Below the pieces are notes generated by a model that worked only from the letters and a program-made list of their open reading frames with translations, was not told where the DNA came from and ran no database searches. A stretch of 64,000 nt of DNA, taken from NCBI RefSeq assembly GCF_030936135.1, contig NC_082605.1, positions 18,620,261 through 18,684,260 of the forward strand, given 5' to 3'. Source of the DNA: Gavia stellata. Lineage: Eukaryota > Chordata > Aves > Gaviiformes > Gaviidae. How positions within the stretch are numbered: the stretch's first letter is position 1; every line of letters starts with the position of its first letter. The position numbers and the translations under genes were made by a program. This document shows, one piece after another, positions 25,801-40,800 of this stretch.

Positions 25801-28800
25801 TGCATGAGCGCTATCAACAGGTTCACTTTCTGATCGTGTTTCCAATGTCGTTTAGGGAAACAAGTCGTATGTGGAGTCGAAAGGGGTGAAGTGGCAGTTT
25901 TTTCAGAGGTAAATTGGTGTTGGTTGGGATTTTCAAACAGGTCTGGTGCCTTCCAAATTTGTCACTGGGTTCAGCGGGTGCAGGCATCTTTTGACCCCTC
26001 TGGGTGCCTTTTGCACCTGTGGGGGACACCAAATGCCTTTGAAAATGTCGTCTGTGACCAGTTTGGTGCTGACATCCCCTTCTTTTCCAGCTGGGTTTGC
26101 AGCACCTTTGCTGCTTTTCAATTTAGGGCTTATTTCACTAATATGGGTGCGGGGTTACGTGGAAGCCTTTATAAAGGGGTGCAGTATCCTCTGCGCACCA
26201 GATACTGAGCTGCATGGTGTGTCCAATTGCTGCATTCCCTTCCCCGGCTATGCTGCCAGCCACGGGCTGCATTGGAGGATTTCTCTGACACCACAAACAA
26301 AAGGTGGCCTTGGCCCTGTCACACAGCACCTCTGTTCGCCCAAAGACAGGCAGCAGCAGCCCTGCTCCTTGTATCCGAGTGGCGAGGGGACGGGTGAGCT
26401 GTTTCGAAGAGACACGGGCATCCTCCTGCCTTGCTTGGACACAAACTCGTAACTTGCACCCAAGAGGCTGTGAAGTAGAAGCACGGCCCAGACCTGGCAT
26501 GTTGCTGAGGGTAGCACTGGTGGTCCACTACCAGCAACCAGAATATCATCTGCGAAAGCTTTCCGTGGGCATCAGTGAAAAAGCCCTGAGAATAGGCTGG
26601 TGTGAAATAGCTGGGTCTGGGTTTCAGCCAAAGGTGAGTGTGGAGTAGAGCAATAAACGAAGTAGCTGCTTGTTTATTGTGGCGGCTTGTAATTACAGCA
26701 ATGAAATTGCCAGAGTCAATCGTTCTTATCAGTTGCAAAGCAGTGCATATAACTTTGCTCTTTTTTTATGATTTTGATATCACTTTCATGACTCAATGAA
26801 AAACTTGGGCTGCCTTTGATTAAATCTCCAATGGGAGTTAGACAGGAACCACGCTCTGTAATTGCAGGAAACTTCATCAACATTTATCTTGGCTTTTAAA
26901 GCAATTCTGAAAATATTCTTTGTTTTTAAAAAGGGATTTTTTATTCCTTAATAATGCACTGTAGAGCTTTTTGGAGAGCGCAGTTGGTAATGAAAGTAAA
27001 GATGCTTTGTAAAGGTTTGTAAAGCAGAAGCGATGCTTGAATCAGAGCCTATTGTAATCCACTCTTTTGTAACCCACTGCGAAGGCTTGGTCCCACGGAG
27101 AGTAGCTCTGCAAGGGCTGAGTTGCTATTTGAGAACCCACAAATGGAGAACTTCGAGGGCAAAACCCAACCAGCGATTTAGAAAGAGAAATCCTCCACTT
27201 AAGCCAGTGCCATTGTCTCAGGCCACCCCCTTGGCCTTCCTGATGGGATGCTGAGCCTGAGCCCTGGGAAGCGCTGCGGCTTTGGGATAGGTTTCCACTG
27301 GAGCTTCTTATTAAATGCAGAGAAAAGCACCTTTCCCTCAGCCCCAGCAATACAAATAAGCAGTCTGCAGTGAAAAGGAAAGAGCCGGGCTCTGTGTAGG
27401 CTGAACAGGAGCATGTGGGTTGCAGTGAGGGAGGGAAACACTGCCGTGGGGAGGCAGGCAGAAGGACCGCTTGCCATTTAGATGCTACTTAAGCCCTGTT
27501 TTAAAGGGGTAAATTTCAGGCTGATTAGCTGGTTTCCATTTGGATCTGCTGTGTTGTGGAACATCTCTGAAGCAGTCAGGTGGGAAAAAAAGGAAAAGTA
27601 GGCAGCCCATGCCTTTGGTGTGTTCAGTTGCCTACAGATGAGTGTCTAGGAAGCTGCGTGGTTTGGAAGTCAAAGACAGATGGGTAATATTTGGTTCCAG
27701 AAGTATGTGAATGAGTGGAGACTGCTGTAAATTTCATGGTCTGGTACTAAAATTAGGACATGACTTCTTGGGAAGGCTGTAGTTGGGGTTTTAATATAGG
27801 TGAGTGTGCTAAATGTGTCCCACGGAGAGCAGGGACTGCTCCTTTCCCTGATGGCTGGGTCCCTAACACATTTCCTTCTGTCTGCCCAGTAGCTCAGGTT
27901 ATCATACAGTGCAAGCATTCTTCCTGGGGAAATGCTGTTTCTTCCACTGCACTTAGTCTTGGGTAGATGTTAGCTGGGGCTCAAGGCACCATGATGATGA
28001 TCTTATGATTTCAACCTCCATCATCCACAGTGAAGCAGTGGGAAACCCTGCTCTGCCATAGTGTAGGGGGGAGACGCTGATGGAGCAGCCCCAAAAATCA
28101 TGTCCTTTCCGCAGACCGCCATGTGCTGAAGTGATATCCCATTGCCTGTCCTGTAACGCTGCAATAAACGTGCCAAAGTAGTTACCTGTAGGTTGGGGGC
28201 TCCCTGGCTGCCTCTGTGGGTTGTTGCCAGCTCTGCTTTGTCTTCCAATAAAAACGTGTCCCCCCACCCTCTGGTACGGAAGAGGTGCCTCGTGCCTGAC
28301 CATGGGCGAGCGAGGAACGTGCTTTGCAGGCTAACCCTGCACCTGGCAGCTCCTGAAGTTACTCACAGGGGTGTAGATGGGGATCTTGAGCCTCTTGGCA
28401 TGCAGGTCACGGCTGATGAGCTGGTGCTGGAGCAGGTGAAATTCTGCTCTCATCGCCTCTACCTTCTCCCATCTGCAGACTCTCCAACCCACTTTCTTCA
28501 CTTTCTCTCCAAGTGTTCAAGCCAGTGGCATGTGCTCTGTACCTGGGATGTTGTAGTGGACTTTTATCCCAATTAACTGAGTGTCTCCTGCCTTTTTGCA
28601 AGGAGCTTTAACTTTACCCTCCCTTACACTATTATACGGTAATATGGGGCATGATACAACTGGGCACTGTTAGACTTAATTGCAGATGATTGTACCTTTG
28701 TACCTTCACACTTGCCTTGCAGTTGCTCGGAGTTATGTCCGTTTAATTGTCCTCCCCTCCTCTGCTCTGCTCTTGAATAAGATTTATGCTTGTTTGATCG

Positions 28801-31800
28801 TCCCTCTCTCTGCAGCAATCCAGGCTGAGCCGCCGAGTCGCTCAGTGGATGCAGACAGGTCCGCGGTGGGAGTTTGCAGAACATGGAGCAAATGAAACAC
28901 ATGTGCCCAAGAGCGTATTTAACACATCTAATTTGATTGACTGGGCATTTAATGCCAGAGCAGGTTTGATTTATGAACCGGGCACCGGTTCCTGTGAGCT
29001 GCCAAAGTCTTGCTCTGCTGCGGTGCCTGTTAGAGCTGTTAGGATGCCTGTGTGCCAAAGCTTCATTTACTTTGCTGAAAAACTAGAAAATAGTTTAACA
29101 CTAGATTTTTGCTAATCTTTTCTGAAAAAAAGAAATTCTAAAAATGCCAAAGTAAGCTTTCAACATAGTCCTGAGTAACTAGTAGAGTTACTAAACCAGG
29201 TAATTATTGCTATGGCTTGTCCATTCCTTCCCTTCCCAAACCGGTGGTGAGGCAGAATCACAGCCTGCGTGGAGGTGCAGGGGTGGGTGGGCTATGACCA
29301 CGCAGAAACCACGCCGGGTGCACTGAGCATCTGCTATGTGAAGCTTCAGGCCTTTTGTCCTGGGGGCTGGAGGGGCCAAGGGGTGCATATGCTGGTGTCA
29401 GGCATGGGCATCGCAGCCACGAAAGGAAAGCCCCAAACTTGCCTCACCTCCACCCCTTCCCCTGCTCCAGCAGCAGTAAATGGCCATGATTTGGAAGGTG
29501 GCCACGTAGATCAAAAGCTTTGCTCAAGAGTGCAGCGGCTTTGCTGTTTGCTCAGTTGGCTTCAGGGAAAGGCTGTGGCATTGCTGTCCCCTCCCCGGTG
29601 TTCGGCCACGTCTCCTGTGTGTCGTGGCTCTCGGAGCCAGGACTCAGGGCAGCGAGGCTGGCATCCGAGCACGGGGATGTCCCCTGCGAGGACTGACCTG
29701 GCCGCCCTGCTCGACTCCTTCCATCGCCGGGAGCTCGGGGCAGCTGTGTCGCCCGGTGCCTTGGCAGGGTGCGGAGGGTCTGATGCTCCCACTGACAACA
29801 GCTTTTGTTTGCAAACATCCTCAGGAGACAGTTCCTTGTTTCCTTGGCCTGCTCGTTGGTGGGGACTTGTTTTTAGGCTGTGCTGCTTACTGTGTAACAG
29901 AGCTTATGTTTGCATTTTGTAAATAATGCAAATGAAGCATGTTTTCTGAAAATGCTTGTATAAACTAACCCAAATCTCCACTGGAGTAGCTCTGTTGACT
30001 TTGACAGCATGGATGCAGATTTACAGTGACCACCTGAGGCTTCGGCTTGTAGCAGCAGAGCAGTGCCAGTTTTTCAGACTAAGACTGAAAAATCAGCAGC
30101 CAAGACTGTTTCTGCCCTTCACTTTTTGCTTAATTCCCCTAGGAAGCTGTTTTACACCAGCCGAGCCTCTGGCAATATATATTGCAGAAGTTTTAATGTG
30201 TCTTATCCCCCAGTTTCTTAATCTGAACTAGGTTGCAGAAAACAATTCTGTCACTATAATACAAGTAGTAAAACAGATTAGTGTGCAGTAAAGTGGATAG
30301 CCTGGACTTTATGATAGGGTACTTGTAGTTCTCTCCAGTGTTCATGTTCAGCAATTCCACGTTTCCAGTTGCGGAGGGCAAACCGGGAGGTTGGTGAGTG
30401 AGGAGCACAAGGGAACATTGCTTTTCTCTGACTAATCCTGCAGGGTGAAACCCTGTCAATCTGATAAAGAAGGATTTCTGTTTTGCAATGTTTCCACTTT
30501 TTTTTCTGGTCATGGGCAAAGAGCTCATTCCTTACCCGAAATGAGAAAACTATTATGGAGCAGAGTCTTTGCTGGTTGTAAAGAAAAGGTACCAGGACCT
30601 GTCCGTACGAGACCAGGGGAGATGCCACGATCGTTCTCTAAAGGTTTCTTCAGCTGCAGCCTAACTCCCCGATCAGGCTCTGGGGGTGACAAGGACACAC
30701 CAACATTGTCAAAATGTGGAGAATCATAGGGCACCCGTCGTCCTGCTGCGTGTCCTTGGTGGGGTTTCCTTTTGCAAACTGCCTCCTTGGACTTTGCTAT
30801 GCCAACACAAGACCAAGGCTCCCAAGGTCTTCCTCATGGGCAGGGATGGGTTTTGTTCAAGGAGACAATCTTAAATAATATAATTGCAAAAATGAAAGCC
30901 TTTGGCCTTCACGCCTCCTGACTTGGGCCGCGTGCCTGCATCGTGTTCACAATACCAAACTGAGCTGCCCTTTTCCCATTTTTAAGGGTGACACATTTCA
31001 AGCTAGGCCACAGATGGGTCCCCAGAGATAACCATTGCCCAGGGAAAGCAGGAGGCAGTTGAGCTCCCAGGAAAGAGAAGATAAGCAATATTAATTTGCT
31101 AGTAATTTAGTTGCCCTATTCAGCATCGGGGGAAGCAGCCAAACATTCTAAAAATAAGAAATACTGATGCTACTAATTTAATAGCAGCAATGTTCTTGTA
31201 GCTGTTACGGTCTCCTCTAGGGCTATAAGAGAGGTAAGGATCATGGGAAGAAGTAATGTCTTTTATAATCGCCAATTGTTAGAGTTTGAACAATGAGACG
31301 GCTTTCCGGCACGTGTGCCAGGATAGAGAGAATAATTTAATACCTAGGTCAGTATCTGCATTTTCAGGGTTTTTTTATGGTGACTTTGTGGCCAAAATGC
31401 TCCTTTCATCATTGTAATGAAACAACAGAAGTCGTCTGAGTGAAACTCCAGAGACCAAATCCTGACACAGAGTCATTTCAGCTGATAAGCTTGAATAGCT
31501 GGGGCTAGAGCAGGAGATATCTGACCAGTTTTTTCCCTCATTTTGAAGAATCTCACTCTTTCTTTTGCAATTGTTGTGCGGCTAAGCCTTATGCATGTTT
31601 GTATACAGTTGGTAGATGTAAATATGTGCTGCTTCTGTTGCCCCTTAATACATAAAAAGCTAAGTTGCATCAGGACCATACAGTGTTTTTATTCAGTATG
31701 TAGCGCAGCAGAGTCTTGGTCTCAGTCTTGCTATAATACTCCCCTCAAAGTCTCCAGGGTGCTGTTCTTACAGATCCAAATTTCTATTAAAATTAGGGAA

Positions 31801-34800
31801 TCACCTTTTGTCTATTTTGCAAAGACAGGAGCAGAGAGCCACCTTTTGCAAACACAAGAAAAATGAGAGCATTTCTGAAGTAAAAGCCTTATCCTGAAGC
31901 CAGCCAGTGTTTATTACTCTTGTTATTTATTATTTATTGTTTTGTAATTGGATGAAATGTCTGAAGATTTAATTTTGGAGGTGCTCCACAACTGAGTCTT
32001 TTCTCCAAAGAAACTTTCTCCCAGAGCTTGTAACTGCTTAATAGAGCATCTGCTAAAGCAGCAAGGAAGAGATTGGGAAGTTGAAAGTCAACCATTGACC
32101 TTGAACATTTAATCCAAAATTTTATAGCCGTATTTTATTACACTGCTAGCATGATAAATTGCAGTGACAGGTTTAGAAAGCACCTTACAACATGCAGTGG
32201 CGTAAAGCTATATTAATAATGAGTTTGATTCTGCAGTTTTTAACTTAATCAAAACTGCCAATGTTCTCTTCTGGTCTGGTCCAAACGTCATCAAAACCTT
32301 CTCTGCTTCTGGAAGACCTCACCCAGGGCTCTCCACGCATCCCAAGTGCTTGCAAATAGTTGTGAAGTACCACAGCACTAAAAGGGGAAACTGAGGCACA
32401 GGAAGGGAGGTGTGGGGTTTTTTCAAGGACAAGCAGCAAGTGGCTAACAGAGTCCCGGCCAGGCCTCAGGAGGTGCCTGCCCTCCGCAAGCCAGTTTTGG
32501 CTCAGACATTGCCTGATGGACCGCAAGCGCCAGGGCAGGATGTACCCTGACTGGTGGTGGCTTTACCTGCTAGAAGCTTGGTGATGGGGGTACCTGGCAA
32601 AATTTTGCAGTAGATTTTCTATGTGTGGAGTCCCAAAGAGCTGGGCAGAGGAAAAGAGCTGTTTGCATGAGAGCAGGTTGCCTGTGTGAAGCGTCCTGTG
32701 GGGCTGTTGTTCGGCTTAAGAAATAATCTCTGCAAGGCATGTGTCCTTTTGCAGATGCTGAGCTCACATGCTGTTGCTACTGTTTTCATCCCCTGCTGCT
32801 GAGAAATGAGTTGCCGCAGCATGTGCTGGGGCTTTTTCTTGTTCTTTAACAAACCCAGAGCCCCAAGCCTGTGAGTTCCCACATGAGTGGCTTCACTCCT
32901 AGAAAGCGAAGGGGTTATCCTTGTGCGTTATGCTTGGGTGGTTGAAATAAAAGGGTAAGTACCTGGGCACGGTTTGCATTCGGAGATGCTCAGCCCGTAC
33001 GGATGCAGTGCGGATCTGCGGTGCGCAGCCAGCTGCTCGCTGGTCCTTCCAGGAAATCCAGCACCTGTGTCCTCTGGGTCCTGTGCTGTGTCTGACCACC
33101 CCGTGGGATGCCTCATTTACCTGAGGGTGTCTGAAATGACACAAGCGCCTCCTTCATCAGCCGTTAGTGCTGAGCGAGGGTTACGAGAGAGGAGAGGGAG
33201 AGGTGATATTTGCAGTAATGTATCATGCATCAGCTCGCTCTACTTCACAGTATCATAGAATAGTTTGGGTTGGAAGGGACCTTTAAAGGTCATCTAGTCC
33301 AACCCCTCTGCAATGATCAGGGACATCTTCAACTAGATCAGGTTGCTCAGAGCCCCTTGAATGTTTCCAGGGATGGGGCATCTACAGCCTCTCTGGGCAA
33401 CCTGTGCCAGTGTTTCACCACCCTCATCAGAAAAAATGTCTTCCTTATATCTAGTCTGAATCTGCTCTCTTTTAGTTTAAAACCATTACCCCTTGTCTTA
33501 TCACAACAGGCACTACTAAAAAGTCTGTCCCCAGACTTACACGCTTACAGCATTGGTTCAACAAAAATTCTCAAGCTAGGATTTCCCTGGGCAGGTGCTT
33601 TTCCACCTGGATCTTTTGTGTAGGCTGAAACAAAAGGAATATCTCTGGTTATCCCTGATGGATATCCAGCATCCTGCCGTTGTGGCCCAAGCCCAGGCAG
33701 GTTCTCCCTGCGTACCCGCAGCTCAGCTGCCCAGTGCTGGACTTCATCCTTTTGCTTATTGTCACCACCTCTTGGAGTCCCACCAAGAGTCAATCAGTCT
33801 CCCCGTGTCATTGAAACAAGACATATTCCCACGCTGGGGCAATCCCCGAGGTAGCAGCACCATTATGATCGTGGATTTTGTTAAGAAAGACGGGTGAGGA
33901 ATGATTTGATTTCTGTAATGGATGGTGCTGCAGATTCATATACTTCTGACTCTCAGAGAGCACTCAAGCCCTGCAAGGTCACCACGTATGTGCTTGTATT
34001 TTTTATTTTTTTAAATAGCCCTGTTCTACTTAAGAGCAATAATAGCACTATAGGTTTAGGTGAAATATTTCTGTGTTCGTGGACTTGGTCACAAAGCTTT
34101 ATCATTTTGCCCTTCATTGGAGTTAGGAAGGTCACCAGGCAGCAGTAAGAGAGATGTGATAGACTTAATAAAAACCGAGATTAATAAGAACTAGGAAGAA
34201 GAAAGCGAAGAGTTTTGGTTGAGGGGTTCTTAATGCTTCGCAAGCAGGTGTTAAGGCCAGGAGTAAGTTATAATCCACTCCCCCAAGTGAAGTTCAAACA
34301 TGTGAAAGCTGCTTCTCCCGGTCAGTACAGCATGCGTTTTCTGTGTTGCTGTAGGAAGGAGTGCGAGAGCTTTGATGCCAACCTATCCTGCAGCATTGCA
34401 GCTCTTCTGCCCCTGGATGGCTCTCCAGCATAACTGGTCTCTTGGTCAAATTATGTAGGGCTTCCAGGAGGTGGACAAAGCCCTTTGGAGAACATGGCCA
34501 GGTAGGGGCCAATTTGCTTGCAGAGCAGTATGTTAGGACTGGTAACGAAGGGCTGCTGATCTCAGGGAATAGGTGTTTCAGCTGCATAGGGAACTCATGT
34601 TCTGCAGCTGGGCTTCAAATGACGGAAGGGATATAAGTCTGCAGTCCTGCCAAAGCAAAAGGTTAGCTAAAAAAAATCATGGGAAAGAAATTCAAAAAAC
34701 GTGAAGTCATGACCTTCTGATGGTCAGCGGCTGTGATCTGCTGTGTGGGTGAGATCCAAACCAGCAGCCCGGGGAAACCACTGAGCACAGGCAGCTGCGT

Positions 34801-37800
34801 GCTCGGCACCTGCGACGCCATCCCCTTGCAGGAGTGGTTATTTAATTGCCTAAATACGAAGTGACACGAAGGACCTTGGCTCCAGCCCCAATTTTGGAGC
34901 TGTTGGCCTGTGGCTTCTCCGTGTGCCGCAGGAGCAGCGCGTGTCAGCTGTGTAATCTGGAAATTGAAATGCCGAAGCACTGATCAGATAAGATTGCTGG
35001 ATAAGGAAGAGGACGCTTTGTCTTTCTGAAGCTTGGGCCTCATCTGCTTTGTTTTTCTTCTTTTTTTAACATCAGGATGCTGCTGTGGCAAATGCGTGTA
35101 TTTCTGATGGGAGGTCAGGGTCCCTGGCTTCCCAAGGACGTGCCTGGTGGGTGCTGGGGAGGGAGGGCTGCCGCGGCTTGGTTTCTGCACCAGATCATTA
35201 CACTCACTGCCTTCTCAGCTGGATACGGTGCCAGTCCTGCCCGGGACACCCAGCACCACAGAGCCTGGACTGACCAGTTTGATGACCAAGTAACCTGTGT
35301 CCAGGCACTCTCTCCCATGCTCGGCTTATGCATCTCACAGGGGTTGTGCTGGAACTGCAGCCATTGCCCCCTTTAATGTATAGACCATTTTCCTCACCTA
35401 TGAGGAAGAACGAGAGGCAGCTTCTGGTGAGTGGTTAGCTGTTGGAGCTGCTATTGCGTATGCTGGACTTCAGCCTCCGTACTTAAAAATTATTATTTGC
35501 AGTGTAAAGAAATACTAACAGAAGGCATCAGGGCAGTTTAGGGGTGGACAGGTCTTTGGAAGCTGCCCTTTGGGGTCTGGCAGAAGGGTGTATGATACCA
35601 TGGCTGTCACCTGGGGCGTTTGCTCGCTGCCGCTTGTCCTCCAGCACCAGCGTGCATGGCCGTCCTGTCTGCAGCAGCACTGCCTGAGGAAGAGCCAGTT
35701 GTGTGTGGGCTCCTCAGCCATTGCAGGTGCAAAACAAAGCATCTGAACCAAGCAGTTGAGACTATTAATACACGGTATTATTACCAGATAGCAGCAATTC
35801 TCCTCCTCTGGTGATCTGGAGCAGGCATGTTCAGGGCTCATTTTACATGGGTCAGCTGGTGAGCAACAGTCTTCCAAGCCCTGGTGACAAACACTTGAGA
35901 GCAGGAGCCACCCAGGTCCTGGACCTTGGAATTCTCTTCTAGCAAGGCAAAGGACTGAAAGGCTTCAGGTTTTAACCCTCTCATCCCTTTCCCCCTGCCT
36001 TTGCGACTGTGCCCTGTGTTTTCTCAGGCCACTTCCCTTTCGGGCCATGCATCGTTACCGGGTGCTGATGGCTGATGCTGATCCCCTCCACCTCGGGAGG
36101 TTGGTGGATTCTGGCAGTGTGTTAATAACGTGGGGGCACTTGCTTTCATTTGCCGGGTAATGAGGAGGTTGCTCTGTTACAATGGGCTGGTACCCTGGTG
36201 GATAAGTTACGAGGCCGAAGGCAGTGTTGTTATTCCACCGAGGGAATGAGATTATTACTGAGGAAATTGCAGGCCTGCTCCTGTCGTTGTTTTACTACTA
36301 GTGTAATAATAGACTTTGTTTTATTAGTATAAATGATTTCCCCCCTTTTCCTCCCAGCTGAGTATGCTCCGCTCCTTCTTACGTCCCCAGTGACTCCACA
36401 TAGTCAACGCCAGTCATGTCGTGCTGAGTTCCTTAGTATTGTCTGTGTTTTCACAGCAGTTTGGAAAATATTAACTATCTGGGCAGTTCTTTTGGTGCTG
36501 ACCAATGTCCCTGTACAGTAACAGCTCTTTAGAGCCACTTGTCACTACGGAAAAGTGGTAAAACCTGAGCTGCACGTTGCAGCCCCGGTGATGGGGGCAC
36601 TGGTGGTCCCAAATCTGCCAGCACTGGGGTCCTTTCAGTGGGCTGTTTTAAAGTGTTGCTATTTTATCATCTGCGTGGCCGTCAAATGGTCTTACCAGCA
36701 GACATATGATGTTTGCAGTGGCTCTGTGCCACTTTACACTGTCAGAAGGTCAGTCTTGTGAAACCTGGAAAAAACCCACATTGCATGGAGGCCTCAGGGT
36801 TACGGGGTCTGTCTTTCAGGGTCTCTGCTCCTAGTTGCTTGTCTGAGAGCCCTGCACAGAAGTATTTCAGCAGAAATTCATGCAAGCCAGGTCCCACTGA
36901 AAACGGGGAAAACTGTTTCTCTTAGTATTAGGTTAAGATAAAAAAAAAGACAAACTAAACTTTACAAATAAGGGATATATATGTGGTTAGAGGTATGGGA
37001 GAGAAGAATGCTTTAGCGCTTGTTAAAAATACATTGGTGTTTTTCACCAACACTGGAAGTTTTACAGCTCATAAAAAATTCATAAAGCTTATTGAGGAAA
37101 ACAGAAAGGCAATTCAGGTGTCTATTTTTTGAGCACTGTCATACTTGCAAGAGTTTAAGCCAGTCTGGATTGATGTTTCTTGTTAAATGCCAGCTCTGTG
37201 TTATGATCCTGTCTGGATCATAGTTCAGCGGCTCAAAAAGGATAAATGACAAGGTGGCCTGGCTTTGTGGAGGAGAAGAGAGGACGGTCCAGGGTATTTG
37301 CATTTTCTTTATGGTTTTACAATCTCCTCTTCAGGGTCCTTTTCACTTCTGCAAACACAAAACTCAAGGTGAAAAGTAATTGGACAAGCTAACAAATGAG
37401 TTAGGGCTTGCTGTATTTCCCACCGGCGAGTTGCTGTGTTTTGCTTGCCACCAAGATCAGCTTCTTTGACATGGCCTTTCATGTACCAGCTAACAACGAG
37501 TGGAAGTCTGCCACAGGTATGAGAAAAGAGAGGCTTTATACAGGACAGGCGCTAAACCGGCATGATTTATATGAGCTGAGGATAGTGCTTTATATTACAT
37601 CAGTCTTCCAGGAGTGCCATGATCCCAGCTGCATCTTTCAGGGATATTTGGTGCGAACTGTTGCTCTCCAGACTGCAGAGTTTTGCTGCAGGCAGAACCC
37701 CCTTTGTGTGCACCCTGCTCTGCAAGGGCTTGGGGTGTAAAGCGAGGCATTTCTGAGCCGGCTTTCCTTGCTGTTATCCAAGGGATGATGGTAGCTCCAC

Positions 37801-40800
37801 CGGAGAGAGTGTCCCCCAGCAGTGACCTGAGAACCAGGGGCGGTGCAGAGCCACAGGGATGGCTCTGAGCGAAGCCAGCAGCAGGGTGAGGCTCAGCATC
37901 CCCCCTCTGTCCTCCGCTGTCTCGTGTCATCGCCTTGCGATGGATGATAAATGATGCCTGCGGCTGGAAGGTCATCAGGAGGGAGGAAGCCTCTTGCTGG
38001 GTTGTAGAAGGGGCTGCCTTCTTTCCTAAGGCTGGGTGGGTGGAAATCCCACCCCTTCCCACAGGGAAGCACTGGCTGCTACCACCCCTGTGTTGGCAGC
38101 CTCATCCTTGGAAGGTATTGGGGTGCAAGGTAGTGATTAAATTTTACTTCTAATTTCCTCATTAGAAGTTGCAATGCTGCCATGGTGGTGGGGTTGTGGG
38201 GACAGCGCTGGCTGGGTGACACTAGCCCTGGCTGTTCCAGTCTCTCAGCAGCTGAGATGGCTTTTGCTCCTCACCATGACTTTTCAGGGACTTAGACAGC
38301 ATTAGTGCGGCTGCTTCTGCAAGGTCAAGCCAGGTAAATGGCAGCTTTCTGAGAGCTTTGCCAGCTGTTTCTCTTGCCCTGTCCTCACCTCACTCTGTAA
38401 ATTAAGAGGCAAAAATCACCCCGACTCCTGTTAGCTTCTCCCGCCGTTGGTTCGCAGGAAGGAAGGATGATTTAGTTTGGATGCCAGGACAGGGAGCCTG
38501 TGGTTCCTGCACGTTTGACCAGGCAGGTATTAGCAAGTAAAGGTGCCTTGGGATCTAAGCTGCACACGTTGTTATCATAATTGGTTTCTGTGTGGTAATA
38601 TACAGCATCTTTATTCTTTTCACGCAGGCTGAATAACTGGTAAATGACAGGTCCTGCTTTTCAATTTCACCGTGTTTCCAGGGGCTGTCACACTTTTAAT
38701 TTTTGCAATAGCTGCAAGCAAAGCAGTAATCGTGTTTCCTATTTCCCACAACTGCAGTGCTGGCTTTGTTGTTCCCTCTTCTGAATTCCTCTGCCTTCAC
38801 TTGAGCTATTTGATGTTTTCTGAAGCTCCCCTGAACACTGCTGTTAAAGTTACCTAGTGCTTGATGGCTAATCAGCCCCCTACGAGAAGTACACTATGGG
38901 TGGCATGCGGTGGAGCAGGGCAGGAGAGGTGCATTTATATCTGTTAGGTGTGATGCTGATCATTGAAGACATCTGGGCAGGGTGAAGGTGTACGTGTCTG
39001 TGCTTCTTACGCCTGCCCAAATTGGCAAGGTTTGCGTGCTGAAGTGTGCAAAGCTATGTGACATATTGCGTGCGCCGGTTTCTGCCAAGAGATGGGACAG
39101 CTTTTGAAAGGCTGCTCCGTTAAAGCCTATGGACGTTTCTGTAGGTCCAAATGACTAAAGTGGAAGTAATTCTGGGGATGTGATTTTGCATTTGCTTCAG
39201 TGCATTTGAAAGGTGTGCTCAGGGCTATTACAAAACCGTCGCCCTATGAGCAGCAGCTCGGGGAGGTTTGGTTTCCCAACTGTTCGAGGCCTTGGGTTGG
39301 ATCCTCTGGTGTCTCGTAAAGTGTAGGTCTAGCTGATGCTTTCCCTGCAGGTTGAGTGCTCATCATGGCCTTCGCTGTGGATTCTCCGGTGGCTGGAAAG
39401 GTTTAGTCCGGATGCTCTGCTCCTGTTTTCTCCTCTAATTGGCTGCACTTAGCATCTTAGAGGTCTCCGACCCTCAGTCCTACGTGGGTGAGGCTGGTCA
39501 GGGAGATCAAATGCTGGCATTCACGAGTGTGTGCTATGATCCTGTATGCCATGCTTATTTGCAAAGCAGGCTCACAGGGCCTGGACTTAAGGTTTCAGGC
39601 TGCAAAGGAGAAAGGCTTATGTTGCTTCTGAAGTTTGTCACAGTTCCCTGTGAGCTCATCCCAGCCCAGGCAGATAACACCTTTGAGACCACAGCTCTCC
39701 CACCCAGACTGGCAAACAAGTGGGACTGATTATCCCCCTGTAAAACTGGTAATGCTGGTTACAGCAGATGAAGGCTGTTTGCTGAAGGTCATGCAGACCT
39801 GCTGTAAAGCATTGCTGAGAGATCACACAAGACAAGAACAGGGAGCAATTGCAGTTGGCTTAATAAGTGATCGCTGGGAAGTTGGGATGCAGTTGAGGAC
39901 ACTGCACATTCATGGAGGGTGCACAGGAAGGGTGCTCTCATCTGTAAAGCCAGTGGTTGGGATAGGAACTTTTGCTTTCATCTACTCCAGCCTCTACCCC
40001 GGGTTGTCCCCGTAGCTGGGAAGCAGAGCAGAATGTGTCTCGTCCTCACCTCTTCCAGTTCAACATCTGCTGTCATGGTCCAAACCCATCCTTACTGATG
40101 GGTGAAGCCAATATGAAAGCTTATGGCCTGGAGTGAGAGGGGCGTGGATCCATACTCCCCTTCCCCTGAGGTGGATGCTGCAAGAGTGGGACATAAGTGA
40201 GCATTTTGTTTTACTTCTCATAGGAGGGGCTTCTATTCCCAGGAATTGACCCAAATCAGAGCAGGAGAGGGGCCTTAGCAGAAATCTTGTGGGCTTTAAA
40301 TGGTCTGCTCCATGGTACGATGTCCTGTAGTGAAAGTCCCCTTCCAGCGGGAGGGGGAAGTGAAACCACCTTCTCTTAGTTGAGTAATTAGATTAATTCT
40401 GGAGAAACATGGACATATGGAAAATCGAAAAATGGAAGAGTTGTGTGGCCTTAGGCTGCAGAGGAATGTGTTGGTGCCTTTCTGAGGAACACTGGCTCCA
40501 TCTATTGAATTACAGGACATGCTGAGACCAGCTCAAGCATGATGCAAGTCCAAGCCCTGACCAGGGGAAACTCAGTGAGAAAGGGGTCCCTTTCCTGCTG
40601 TGCTGATTTGATATATGTATCTCTTTCCCCAGAACTTCTTATTGAATTCTGTAGTGCTCTGTGCAGCAAAAGGGTGCATGCATGTGAATCCAGTTACAGG
40701 ATTAGGAGAAAAAACTCTCCATGTAATTACACACTCACAGAAAATTTAATTAAACGGTGCATTCAATGGGACCAGCTCACAGATCACGCAGTTAAGACTG

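Noticed and set aside
25165..25845. 226-codon minus-strand open frame over exon 1b
   Set aside because: It is the antisense shadow of the GC-rich coding exon and CpG island, and it shows no domain.
29269..29922. 217-codon plus-strand open frame in the first intron
   Set aside because: It lies in a locally GC-rich stretch, with no recognisable domain, no coding-like flanking splice sites and overlapping frames on the other strand.
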